Of a stretch of 46,045 bases of DNA, positions 29,092-39,000 are shown piece by piece. The notes under the pieces were generated by a model, which saw only the letters and a list, made by a program, of their open reading frames with translations, did no database searches and was not told the DNA's origin. A program made the position numbers and the translations under genes. Source of the stretch: a virus; the IMG/VR virus record IMGVR_UViG_3300017971_000093, positions 1 through 46,045 of that record. One strand, written 5' to 3'. Position 1 is the first letter of the stretch, and each line of letters begins with the position of its first letter.

Positions 29092-31368
29092 ATGGCATCC
29101 AAGCAAGGTAAGCTCGTGCGACAAGCGAGCATCGAGGTTACCCCTGGACTGCCTAACCCAGAGCAGGCCAAGAAGTGGCTAAAGCAGCAGGTTCCCTACA
29201 AGAATCTGGCTGGCATCAGCGACGACTTGGACGCCAGAGCTAGCGCGTTCGTCAACGACCGCAAGCAGCAGTTCCTGCACCGCATGCACGCGCCGATGAG
29301 GCGGTGGGCCATGAACTGGGCCACCGCCAACACCGAGGCGCTGTGGCAGGAGCACGAGGATGATGTCCACATCCCCGAAACCAAGAAGGCGCTAGACAGC
29401 AAGGTCGCGCGCATCGAAGAAGCGATCACGCAGTTTGATCCGGTCTTTGAGGTTGAGGGGACGATGGGTGACTTGAGCCACAACAAGGCCAAGGTCATCG
29501 AGAGCTACATCTACCGAAAGATGGAGCTAGCCAACTGGCATGAATACGTGCAGCCCATCGCTCGAGATGGCGAGTTGTGCAACGTCATGGCGATCAAGGT
29601 TGCTTGGGAGCACTTGGTCGAAGACGTAATCGAGGCCAAGACTGAGCTTCGCTACGGCAAGGACAAGCCGGAATACCACGTCGAGCGTCGCATGCGGAAG
29701 GCGGTGGCGCGCAGTGGTGTGCGCTTTCACCAAGTCGATCCGTTCTGGCTGATCTACGACCTGGACGCGCCCAACATCCAAGAAGCGGCCTACGTGGGTG
29801 ACGAGTCGCTCGTCTACCTGCACGAACTAGAGGCTCAAGCCAAGCAGGGCATCTTCCCGGTTGAGCAAGTCCGCAAGCTCCGCGAGCGTGTGACGGAGAT
29901 GAGCAGCAACCGCAGCGCCGACAACACGGCTCGTGCGGAATGGCCGGACATGCTGCGCCGTAGCCGCTCGATTGCCATGGGGCCGGAGCACAGCCAAGAC
30001 ATCCACGGCGAGCATGGTGCGCGCAAGATTCGCGTTGTCGAGATGTGGGCGTGGTTTGACTTCGGCGACGGCATCGACGGCGTCACGCATCCGACTGGCG
30101 AGCGAATCCGGGGGACGCAGCGCGTAGTCGTCACGGTTGCCAACGGCATCGTGTTGCGCTTCCAACTCAACCCGTTTGACCGCAAGTTTGTGCCCTACGC
30201 GGTGTCGCGCATCAACCGCAACGGCCACGAGATGGTTGCGCCCGCGCCATTCGACAGCGTGGTGCAAACGAACGCGCACTACGACCGCGTGTCGTCCAAC
30301 ATCATGCGCTACTTCGATCTGGCGGTGTCACCGCTGATCGTTGCAGACAGCAACTCGGACTTGCCCGACACGATCCTCGAAGTGCAGCCAGGCACGGTGC
30401 TCAAGCACACGGGCAACTGGGACTTCATCAAGATCAACGACATCGGCAGCATCGTCCCGTATGTCCACAACTTCTTCCGGCGTGAGGTTGAGGAAACGTC
30501 GGGGGCGTTGCGCGTGTTTGAGTCGCCCCAAGGCACGGCTACGGAGACCGAGCGTAAGGTGCAAGAACAGCAGCGCATGGTGCGGAATAGCATCCGCGCG
30601 AACGCTGAGTTGTGGAGGCAGGTTGCGCTTCTGACGCACTACATCAGCGCGCAGTTTGCGACCGGGCCGGAGCGGTTCCGCGTCATCGGCAAGGGGAGCA
30701 AGTTCCTCAACCGCTACGCCACGATGACGCCGGAAGTGCTGCAAGAGGACGTAGAGTTCCACTTCCTGGCTCTCACGGACCTGCACACGTTTGGCAACCG
30801 CTTGCAGGGCATGCGCCAGTGGATGAACGCATGGGGTCCGTTGCTGCCCAACATGCCGGAAGTCAACATGCGTGCTCTGTGCCGCAAGGACTTTGAACTG
30901 AGTGTCGGGCACAGCGAAGCGGCCGACATCTTCCCGAGCGCGCCTGCACCGTGGGAGACGTGGACGCAGGAAGAAGAGAACGCCATGTTGTTGAGCGGCA
31001 ACGCGGTGCCCGTCAACGAAAACGACGATGATGAGAACCACCTTGAGGTTCTGATGCCGATGATGAGGCGTCAGGATTTGCCGCAATACATCATCGACAA
31101 CATCGCCGACCACATTCAGCAGCACATCGCGCAACTCCAAAGGAAGGAAGCGGAGAAGAACGCGGAACGCCAGCAGTCGCAAAGACGCGGCGAAATGCTC
31201 CAAACCATGGGCGGTGTTCCTGGCGTCGATCGCGCTCCCGTTGAAGGGGGGATGGAAGCGCAGCCTCGTGACGTGACCCCTGGGCCGCAACAGTCGCGCA
31301 CGGTCGCGCGCACGGGTCGCACAGGTGCTGGCATTAGCCAGACGCAGGCAATGGGTGGTGAAGCGTGA
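29092..31368 (+). CDS. Portal protein
   Basis: A 758-residue protein. The long helical N-terminus with FVNDRKQQFLHRMHAPMRRW, then VRFHQVDPFWLIYDLDAPNI (about 205-224), the segment AHYDRVSSNIMRYFDLAVSP, and the acidic/Gln-rich C-terminus with EEENAMLLSG fit the large portals of P22/T7-like and related podoviruses. It forms the dodecameric DNA gate at the capsid vertex. The C-terminal 70 residues are Gln/Arg-rich (barrel or disordered). Position between terminase and scaffold/capsid agrees. The stop overlaps the next GTG start. Confidence 0.85.
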   Translation: MASKQGKLVRQASIEVTPGLPNPEQAKKWLKQQVPYKNLAGISDDLDARASAFVNDRKQQFLHRMHAPMRRWAMNWATANTEALWQEHEDDVHIPETKKALDSKVARIEEAITQFDPVFEVEGTMGDLSHNKAKVIESYIYRKMELANWHEYVQPIARDGELCNVMAIKVAWEHLVEDVIEAKTELRYGKDKPEYHVERRMRKAVARSGVRFHQVDPFWLIYDLDAPNIQEAAYVGDESLVYLHELEAQAKQGIFPVEQVRKLRERVTEMSSNRSADNTARAEWPDMLRRSRSIAMGPEHSQDIHGEHGARKIRVVEMWAWFDFGDGIDGVTHPTGERIRGTQRVVVTVANGIVLRFQLNPFDRKFVPYAVSRINRNGHEMVAPAPFDSVVQTNAHYDRVSSNIMRYFDLAVSPLIVADSNSDLPDTILEVQPGTVLKHTGNWDFIKINDIGSIVPYVHNFFRREVEETSGALRVFESPQGTATETERKVQEQQRMVRNSIRANAELWRQVALLTHYISAQFATGPERFRVIGKGSKFLNRYATMTPEVLQEDVEFHFLALTDLHTFGNRLQGMRQWMNAWGPLLPNMPEVNMRALCRKDFELSVGHSEAADIFPSAPAPWETWTQEEENAMLLSGNAVPVNENDDDENHLEVLMPMMRRQDLPQYIIDNIADHIQQHIAQLQRKEAEKNAERQQSQRRGEMLQTMGGVPGVDRAPVEGGMEAQPRDVTPGPQQSRTVARTGRTGAGISQTQAMGGEA

Positions 31369-31730
31369 AATCTGCTGAAGACCTAGCGAACGACGAGCGC
31401 GATCTGCAACGCAAGCTGAGAGACGCCGATCTGATTCAGCAGCTGGTCCAACACGAAGGCTGGAAAGTGTTTAGCGGCATGCTCAATGAGAAGCTGCAAA
31501 ACTACGTCAACGCTTTGTGCGTAGAGGACGTAGAGCACGACAACACCACGAAGCTGCGTGCCAAAATTGGCGAGCTAAGAGACTTACTCAAGATTCCAAC
31601 ATTGGTAGCTACGGACATTGCCCGCCACAAAAAGCGCGTGGAGGGCTTGCGCAATAAGCAAGATCGGTTGCACAGTGTTGGTCTGGACGTATCCCCCCTA
31701 GCAGGAGACCCAAATGCAAAGCAAAGTTGA
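31365..31730 (+). CDS. Hypothetical protein, 121 aa
   Basis: A GTG start overlaps the portal stop (GTGA). The protein is helical and charged (NDERDLQRKLRDADLIQQLV; NTTKLRAKIGELRDLLKIPT), with no Cys motif or membrane segment. Between portal and scaffold genes it may assist head assembly. The end overlaps the 51-residue gene that follows. Confidence 0.7.
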   Translation: MKSAEDLANDERDLQRKLRDADLIQQLVQHEGWKVFSGMLNEKLQNYVNALCVEDVEHDNTTKLRAKIGELRDLLKIPTLVATDIARHKKRVEGLRNKQDRLHSVGLDVSPLAGDPNAKQS

Positions 31731-31869
31731 TTCGGCGACGTGCTGCGGCACGGCTATGAGTGCGCAGAAGGCGAGCCTCGGCGCGTGCCCTGCGAGCACT
31801 TCCGCTCACAAGAACCCTGATATTCAGCCCGTTGGCAGCAAGGCCATGACGGGTGCGCGATACAGCTAG
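31714..31869 (+). CDS. Small hypothetical protein, 51 aa
   Basis: The ATG at 31714 has an excellent AGGAGA nine bases upstream and overlaps the preceding gene. The product (start MQSKVDSATCCGTAMSAQKA, then KNPDIQPVGSKAMTGARYS) has a Cys-Cys pair and a third Cys but no known fold. It is short, but the ribosome binding site and overlap make it likely real. Confidence 0.6.
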   Translation: MQSKVDSATCCGTAMSAQKASLGACPASTSAHKNPDIQPVGSKAMTGARYS

Positions 31870-31926
31870 CGTTTAGCTGTGCCCTGCCGCCGGGGTTGGT
31901 TTGAGGCGAGAATCGGTGAGTAACCC

Positions 31927-32577
31927 ATGACGACCACCAGTCAAAACACGCAGGATTTCGACGACGAAGGCTCGGAGCCGCAAGTCAACCAGTCGGAATC
32001 TCAGCAAGGCGCTCAGGGCGTTCCTGTCGGCGAGTTTATCGAGATGCGCAAGGAGTTGCGTGCCGCGCGCGAAGAGATCGCTGCCATGAAAGCCCAGTCC
32101 AGCCAACCCCAGACCACTACGCAGCCAGCGGACACGCAGGCCAGTGACGGGGGGCTAGCGGAAGCTGTCCGTGAACTTCAACAAAACGACCGCGTGCGGA
32201 ACCTGATTGGCGAGCTTGGCCTCACCTCGCAGGAGCAAGCGACAGCGGTTGCGAAGATCATGGACGACAACCCGGCCCTAAATGCCGTCGAGGCTTACAC
32301 AATCGCTAGCGGACGCGATGGTGAGATGTTTGGGAAGGTTGATGGAGCCGGAGGTTTCGACCCTGGAACCCACGGATCCATGCGTCCCCGTTCCGTTTCC
32401 CTAGAGCCCGAAAAGCCTGCAAAGTCTGACTTTCAGCAGCGTTCGGAACTGCTGGAGCAGAGGTTCAAGCACGACAAGGTTGGCGCTCAGAAAGCGTGGA
32501 ACAACTGGGTCGGGCACTTTGCGGCTAAGGAAATCGGGCGACCTCACGACCTCATCCCCTTACCCAAGCAACAGTAA
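31927..32577 (+). CDS. Putative scaffolding protein
   Basis: A 216-residue protein immediately before the capsid gene, sharing one base with it (TAATG). Acidic/Gln-rich N-terminus, coiled coil (EFIEMRKELRAAREEIAAMK), Gln/Thr-rich linker, and a basic helical C-terminus (RFKHDKVGAQKAWNNWVGHF). Acidic, helical proteins with a basic C-terminal tip directly before the major capsid gene are usually scaffolds. Confidence 0.72.
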   Translation: MTTTSQNTQDFDDEGSEPQVNQSESQQGAQGVPVGEFIEMRKELRAAREEIAAMKAQSSQPQTTTQPADTQASDGGLAEAVRELQQNDRVRNLIGELGLTSQEQATAVAKIMDDNPALNAVEAYTIASGRDGEMFGKVDGAGGFDPGTHGSMRPRSVSLEPEKPAKSDFQQRSELLEQRFKHDKVGAQKAWNNWVGHFAAKEIGRPHDLIPLPKQQ

Positions 32578-33722
32578 TGGCACTTTACTTCTCCGGTGAC
32601 GAAACCACCGAACGCGAGCACCTGCTCGACACCATCACGGTCCGCGCGGCCTACATGACGCCTCTGCTGCGTCAACTCCCGCACAAGACCATCCCCAACC
32701 GAGTACACGAGTACTCCATCGACGAGCCCTTCCAGGCTGGCGACAACGCTCGTAACTACTCTGACCCGCACATCAACACGAAGTCGGAAGGAGCCGATTT
32801 CAGCTACCGCAGTCCGTTCTACCCGGTGCGCCTCAAGGCCATCGCGGAGATCCAGCACTTCGGCATGGAGATGTCGGGCACTGACCGCACCGTCAACATG
32901 GCGGGCGCGGACAGCACGTTCGACTACCGCTCTGGTCAGCTGTTTACGCTGCTGCTCAACAGCATCGACCACACGCTGATGTATGGCCAAGGCTCGCCCG
33001 AAACGTCCGGTAAGGACATCGGTGCTACGCCGGATGCCACCGACGAGCGTAAGGCCCAGGGCCTTATTCACTGGTCGGCCTGGACGGGTCTCGAGCGCAC
33101 CAGCGGTTCGACCGAAGACAACATCGTGGACCCCTACGGCACCGCGATTCCGGCCAGCATGTGGAGCACGTTCTACGATGCGAAGCACAAGAATCTGACC
33201 CAGGATCTGTTCTACAACAACATCCTGAGTCCGGCTCTGAACGCTGGCTCGGACTTTGAGACGAGCCCCTGGATCTTCCAGTGCGGCTACCGCCTCATGG
33301 GCCGCGTGGCTCGCTTCCTGATCGCGGATGGTGCGATCCCGCTGAACGACCGCAACCGTGGTGCTGACGACGGCATGGGTTCGGACTACCTCAACTACTT
33401 CCGCTTCCCGAGCGGTCACGTTGTGGGCTTCCGCACCAACCGTTGGCTCAACGAAACGGGCAGCACGTTCTCCGTGGACAACAGCCAATACACGCCTGGA
33501 ACGCCGTCGTCTCCGGGCACCGTGGGCAGCACCACGATGTATGCGGACCAAACCATGATCGGCTACGAGCCGGGATCGGTGTCGGTCTGCTGGCTGCGTG
33601 AGCCGGGCTTCCGCAAGGTCGAGACTGACGGTGACTACAGCCGTCTGGCCGCGCTCGCCGAGTTCACGCTCGAATGCCGTCACCCGCTCTGCGTGGCTGG
33701 CGGTGCCAACCTGCTGTCGTAA
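32577..33722 (+). CDS. Major capsid protein (DUF5309/SU10-like HK97 fold)
   Basis: A 381-residue protein. Features: YPVRLKAIAEIQHFGMEMSG (about 82-101) with TDRTVNMAG, an alpha-helical spine segment (RSGQLFTLLLNSIDHTLMYG), SPWIFQCGYRLMGRVARFLI, and a C-terminal beta stretch ending LAEFTLECRHPLCVAGGANL. 'R.V.l.N..Qi....e.SGT...v...G...' is the DUF5309 capsid pattern. Position after the scaffold gene fits. It should form the icosahedral shell. Confidence 0.87.
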   Translation: MALYFSGDETTEREHLLDTITVRAAYMTPLLRQLPHKTIPNRVHEYSIDEPFQAGDNARNYSDPHINTKSEGADFSYRSPFYPVRLKAIAEIQHFGMEMSGTDRTVNMAGADSTFDYRSGQLFTLLLNSIDHTLMYGQGSPETSGKDIGATPDATDERKAQGLIHWSAWTGLERTSGSTEDNIVDPYGTAIPASMWSTFYDAKHKNLTQDLFYNNILSPALNAGSDFETSPWIFQCGYRLMGRVARFLIADGAIPLNDRNRGADDGMGSDYLNYFRFPSGHVVGFRTNRWLNETGSTFSVDNSQYTPGTPSSPGTVGSTTMYADQTMIGYEPGSVSVCWLREPGFRKVETDGDYSRLAALAEFTLECRHPLCVAGGANLLS

Positions 33723-34150
33723 TGCCTACCTACGAGTTCGAGTGCCGTGACTGCGGCGTTTTGATCGAGCATGTGTGCTCGTTCTCGAAAAAGCCCTCGC
33801 AGCTCGCGTGCGACTGCGGGGGCGAGGCTGACCACATCATCAGCTGGAACGACAACAGTTTCGTCAAGGACCGCCCGTTCGAGTTCGATCAGAGCAAGAA
33901 CGTGCGGTCCAACGGACGGTTGTTCGGCAAGACGGACAAGCAGCACCACGAGCACTACCGTGGCTACTTCGATGAAATGAAGAAGCTGCAAGACCGTCGC
34001 AACCGTTCAGGAGCCAAGCAAAACTGCCAGTGGATCGGCGGCATGCCTGGCGAAATGGTTGACAGCATCTCCGAGCACGAAGGCAAGGAGGCGGTCTACA
34101 AAGACCCTGTCACGTTCTTGAAGAAGACCGGCCTCTACGCGGGCGACTGA
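33722..34150 (+). CDS. FmdB-type zinc-ribbon protein, 142 aa
   Basis: The ATG shares a base with the capsid stop (TAATG). The N-terminus PTYEFECRDCGVLIEHVCSF with C8, C11, C30 and C32 is the FmdB zinc-ribbon signature. The remainder is charged, with GGMPGEMVDSISEHEGKEAV near the end. Such proteins are frequent next to phage capsid genes; their role there is not established, possibly head completion or gene regulation. Confidence 0.8.
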   Translation: MPTYEFECRDCGVLIEHVCSFSKKPSQLACDCGGEADHIISWNDNSFVKDRPFEFDQSKNVRSNGRLFGKTDKQHHEHYRGYFDEMKKLQDRRNRSGAKQNCQWIGGMPGEMVDSISEHEGKEAVYKDPVTFLKKTGLYAGD

Positions 34151-34151
34151 C

Positions 34152-36044
34152 ATGGCCATCAACCCAATCACTGTCCCCAAGCTCAAGACGTTCGTTCTGC
34201 TTGGGCACAGCAACGCCGATGGTTGGGCACCCTACACGGATCTCGCGTCGTCGCCGACGCGGACGTGGTTGAGCAGTCGAACAGGCCAGTCTTGGCGCAC
34301 CACCACGCCAACTGAGCACTACTACGACAACTGCTACGTGGCCACGAGCGCGCAACCGTTCCCCGGCAGCGGCGGAACGCCAGTCACGACTACCCCTGGG
34401 CAGGTAGAGTGGCTTGAACTGACAACCGCCAACACCGCAGACCCAGGGGACGCTCACCCTCACCCGTCGCCTTACGACTACCCGAACAACCGGGGCGGTT
34501 GCTACCCACGCTACTACTACTACCACTACCCAGCCGTCCCAGGTTCGTTCTACCAGACGCCTAACAGCACAGACCACTTAGGCACGCTGTGCGGGGTAGA
34601 GATCCCGCTGATGTGGGGATGGCAGCACACTTGGGGCGAGCAAGTGGGCATGGTCAAGATGGCGTTCAGCAGCACGCTGATGATGAACCAAGCCGGTGGA
34701 TCCAAGGCTTTGGGCAACATCTCAAGCAGCTGGCTGGGTCCACTGCGTCCCGGCGTGCCGTCGTCAGTAGACAGCGCCAACTACCCATATTACGGATACT
34801 GGACCCCAGATGAGAAGTTTGATTGGGCACCTTACTCTGGCCGCATCTACCAAATGTGGTACGAGAAGATGGTGGGCGCGGCTGCTGCGCTGCCTGAGGG
34901 GGTAGAGATGGACGTGCAGCTTGTCGTTCTGTGGATGGGCGACAACGAAGCACTGATTGGCAACAGGGAACGGCTTGGCAGTTTTGAAGAAAACTTCCGA
35001 GCCCTGATCGCCAAGATTCGCCAAGACATCCGCGACAACAACTGGTCTACCCTGGACGAGAAGAGCATCCCAATTGTGGTGCCTTCTGTTCACCCTGGTT
35101 ACGGCCCAGGACAACCTGAAAACCCCAGCCCCGACTTTGTGACGGCGGATTTTTGCAATGCCGCCATCAAGAACATCGCGGCAGCTGACGACTACGTCTC
35201 GTGGGTAGACGCCTCTGCTTGGGCGACGTTGGCAGACGCAAGCACTACGCCCATCATCGTCAACGCAAGCAACCACTACGGAGCCGGAGGATACATCACA
35301 GGGTCGCAAGCAATCCTTGATGCGTGGTCTGCGATGCTGGACCAGACCCCTGGCCCGCAGCGTTCTGTAGAAGAATACGACGCCTTTGACATCGACGACG
35401 CCATGACCGTGGATGAGGCTCGGCGTCGCGTGCGGCTCTACTACGGGCGAAGCAAGGCACAAACGGACATCGACGACGACCTGCTGCTGCTGCACCTCAA
35501 CGCGGCCATGCAGCACTGCCTTAACCAGCTTGGCGACAACTGTTGGTGGCTGCGTCGGATCGACGACATCTACTTAGATGCTGGACCGAACAAGGCTGTC
35601 ACGCTGCCGCTCTACATCGACCGCCTGATGAAAATTGAAGACCCCAGCGACCTGGAGTATCCGCTGCGGTTTGAACAATTGGGCCACGTTGACGGCGGTA
35701 AGTTGCAGATCCTGATGAACGAGCGGGGTCAGGGCACTTACCGCTGTCACTTCATCACCATGCCCAAGGAACTGACGACCGGCGACGAGAAGCTGCCGTG
35801 TCCGAAGAACATCGCGGAGTGGATCGTCGTCGAGACGTGCGCGCGTCTAGCGGGAAGCAGCACGAACGCTGCGCTAGCTGGTTTCTTCGCGGGCGAAAGC
35901 GCCAAGTTGCAGGATAGTGCGCGTCGAAGCGTCAGCCAAACCCAACGGACCAAGCGCGACCGGATGAGGACTGTTCGCCGCTACCCGATTCTTGGTTACC
36001 GACGTTCGCACTACCAGCTATGGGCCAACGACAACTCTCGCTGA
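34152..36044 (+). CDS. SGNH/SASA-type esterase fused to a head-tail adaptor domain
   Basis: A 630-residue protein. Residues 12-390 look like an SGNH/sialate O-acetylesterase-type hydrolase: block I LLGHSNADGW with Ser20, WMGDNEA (261-267), and NHYGAGGY with His375; the usual Asp three residues before that His is not present (Ala). Residues about 410-600 (DEARRRVRLYYGRSK; DDDLLLLHLNAAMQHCLNQL; ETCARLAGSSTNAAL) resemble the helical tail adaptors (gp11 type) that dock on the portal. The fusion would place a glycan-deacetylating domain at the head-tail joint. The next gene, nozzle-like, agrees with an adaptor role. Confidence 0.72.
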   Translation: MAINPITVPKLKTFVLLGHSNADGWAPYTDLASSPTRTWLSSRTGQSWRTTTPTEHYYDNCYVATSAQPFPGSGGTPVTTTPGQVEWLELTTANTADPGDAHPHPSPYDYPNNRGGCYPRYYYYHYPAVPGSFYQTPNSTDHLGTLCGVEIPLMWGWQHTWGEQVGMVKMAFSSTLMMNQAGGSKALGNISSSWLGPLRPGVPSSVDSANYPYYGYWTPDEKFDWAPYSGRIYQMWYEKMVGAAAALPEGVEMDVQLVVLWMGDNEALIGNRERLGSFEENFRALIAKIRQDIRDNNWSTLDEKSIPIVVPSVHPGYGPGQPENPSPDFVTADFCNAAIKNIAAADDYVSWVDASAWATLADASTTPIIVNASNHYGAGGYITGSQAILDAWSAMLDQTPGPQRSVEEYDAFDIDDAMTVDEARRRVRLYYGRSKAQTDIDDDLLLLHLNAAMQHCLNQLGDNCWWLRRIDDIYLDAGPNKAVTLPLYIDRLMKIEDPSDLEYPLRFEQLGHVDGGKLQILMNERGQGTYRCHFITMPKELTTGDEKLPCPKNIAEWIVVETCARLAGSSTNAALAGFFAGESAKLQDSARRSVSQTQRTKRDRMRTVRRYPILGYRRSHYQLWANDNSR

Positions 36045-39000
36045 AAGGCGGGTCGCCTATCTGGCGCGGCATCACGCGCCTCTCCTCTGTCGATGGCGGC
36101 GCGCGTCACTTTACGAAGCTTGAGAACTGCTACATCAGCAGCGATGGCTCGGAGATCCGTCACTTCCCAGGTTACGGCACTTTCCTTGACCTGACCGACA
36201 TCAACAACAGCCAAGGCTTTGGTCAGTATCAAATCGACACGCTGAGGCCGTTGGCTCGTCCAAGCCCTGGTTCATCCAGCGCGAAGTTCCAGCAAGACAA
36301 CAGGTCTTTGGTTGGGACTCCAGACGCCCAGCAGACGCACTACAGCCGAAGCAAGCCCGCGCACGTCTACGCTTTTGAGCAGATCAACAACGAGATCGTG
36401 CTTATCGGCGAAAGCCGGTTTCGAGAAGACCCGGTCTACCCTTCCCCCTACACCAGCCCGAACGATGTTCTGACTGTGTCGTCGGTAGACGTGACGGTGT
36501 CGGGCACCTTCTCGATCACCTTGAGTGCAGATGTCGGAGGCACTGGCTACTCCTACGCAAGCACCCGCCCGATCAACTACCTGTGGCCTGGTCAATCCGT
36601 GTTTGTGGACGGCGTGACGGTGGCCGACGCCACGCTGCAAGCCGAGCTAGACGCCAAAATCAACGGCAAGATCCACCGTGTGGACGGTGGCTACGTTGCT
36701 GGCAGCGCGATCGTAAGCCTAACGACTACGACCGCGCTGGGCACGCAGACCGAAGCCGCGACGGCTGGAGAGCTACACCACGTTCGCTACGCGCGTTCGG
36801 GCAAGGGAGCTTACGACCCGTCTACGCCCAACAGCCCCTACGTGCCTGACTACCACAGTCGGCCAGACGACCCGGATGCGCTGACCGTCTGGCGTGTGCG
36901 CGAGCCCGTCAACCCCTACGACTCCGACAAGCAGAACAACTACGAATGCACGCGGTCGGAAGTGTGCAACAGGCAACGCGACTGGGGCGATGGCATCGCC
37001 ACGACAGCTGGCCCGTTTGCTGAAGGGACCATCATCGAGGGGAGCCCGGATGTTACGCCTACCCCAAGCATGAAGTTGGGGATTAGCCGGCGCGAGCAAC
37101 GCAAGTTGCCGTATCGACCGCACGTCGAATGCGCCGCAGACCGCATCATCTTGGCGGTCCCGCAGTATGGCTGCATGTTCCAGATTCCGATGCGCGCACC
37201 GATCATCGGGACGGACTACACGACGCCGTTCAACGACACCTACGACGGCGTCAGCGCAATCGCCAACGACATCTACGACCGCCCGCGCTCGCTTGGCATT
37301 CCTAAGCCGAGACTGGTCGAAAGTGGCCGCACGACGCCGCAGCCCAGCCCCATGTGGGACTACTGGTCTACTCCGGCGGATGTTTCGGGATACAGCAGCA
37401 GCATCTGGGTGTCGGGATCACCCAACGTGCCGCTTGCAGGCATTGGCAGTTCGCCCAACCTTGGGCTAGACGCAGGCACCTACAAGGTCGCCATCTCGTT
37501 TGAAGACCCCGGCACTGGCGAAGAGGGCTTGGCCAGCGAGACGATGGAGGTGGTAATTACGGCGGGCACGTTCCCGCAAACCATCTTCATCAACTACGTC
37601 CACCCCGGCTATCACTTCCCCGAAGCCGCCGCTTGGAAGGTCAACGTCTACATGGCCCCGCCGGACGAAGAGGCGCTTGCGTTCTACGGCCAGTGGGACT
37701 TGCAACGCTTCCCGCGTAGCTCGCCGTTCGGCAACACTAGCGGCGGCGACGAATCTGCGTTGTATGGCCTTCCTCCGCGCACGCCGCGCGACCCGGATGC
37801 GCTGGTCGTGCGTTTTGCTCTGCCTCTGCCGAATGCGTCTCCGCGCGGCACCATCAGCAGTTACTTGGACCCTACGCGGCTTGCTCCGCAGTCGGCGACC
37901 ATGCCTCGAGGAGCCAGCGCGTGCAAGATGATCCGAGGCGTGCTGTTCGCTGGCGGCGCGCTGGGCAACGCTGGGCCGGACTTGCAGCTGTGGAAGGCCA
38001 AGGCTTCGTCACGGTGGGTCTTGGGCGACGACCGCTTTAGCCCCGACAACCAGATGTGGATTCGGGCTCACAGCGTGTGGGAGACAAGCCCGACTGGCAG
38101 CGGCATTGCGTTCGGTTACAGCAGCCCTGGGACAGACGGCGACTTGCGCGACACCACGCTCGGCATTGCTGGCCGGTCGTTCCCCGACGCCTACCAAGGC
38201 ATCGAGTTCATCAACAACAGCGGTCTGTTCCCTGGGCGCGACAGCTACAAGATCGTGGATCGCGTGCTCAACCGCATCGCTTACGGGGAGCGCGATTGGG
38301 GTAGTCCTAACTTCCAACGGTGGCGCAACGCAGAACGCCTGCGCCTTCTTCGCAGCGCGTTCAACCGAAACACTACGGCTGGGTCTACTGAGTCCACGCC
38401 CAACCTGAGTAGCTACGGCGACCCCATCTACTACGTCATGCCTCGCGGTCAGCTCCAAGTGGGCGACCCTGGAGCGCCGCACCGTAGCAGCCGAGCGTTC
38501 ATCAAGATCGTCGATGCCAACAAAGGCGACGACATCACGGCCATCGGGCAAGTGGGTGGTGCAGCTGTCGTCTGCACGCGCAAGGAGACCTACAGCTACA
38601 GCTGGTATGTCAACCCTTCGGCAAGCCAGCCTAGCCTGCTGTCCAACGAGTTTGGCTGCATCGCCAGCAACAGCATGGTCGAGTTCGACGGCGGCTTGGC
38701 GTGGCTGTCGGAGCGCGGCCCTGTCGCGATGGGTCAAGGCTTGCAGTATGTCGGAGCCAACGTCGGCGAAGACTTCTACAGCAACGAGCGACGCTACCTG
38801 CGCGATTCGCGCGGGATGATGCGGCACAGCTGGGGTGCTCACGACGCAGCCCGTGGCTTGATCTTGTGGGGGTTGCTGACGCGCGAAGCCACGCACAAGG
38901 TGACCGACGAGAACAGGAGTTGGGCTCCGCTTGACGCCCTCAACGTGGACTACGCGGCTTACCAGCAGCCATCTGACTACGGCGACCAACTTCTCTCGCG

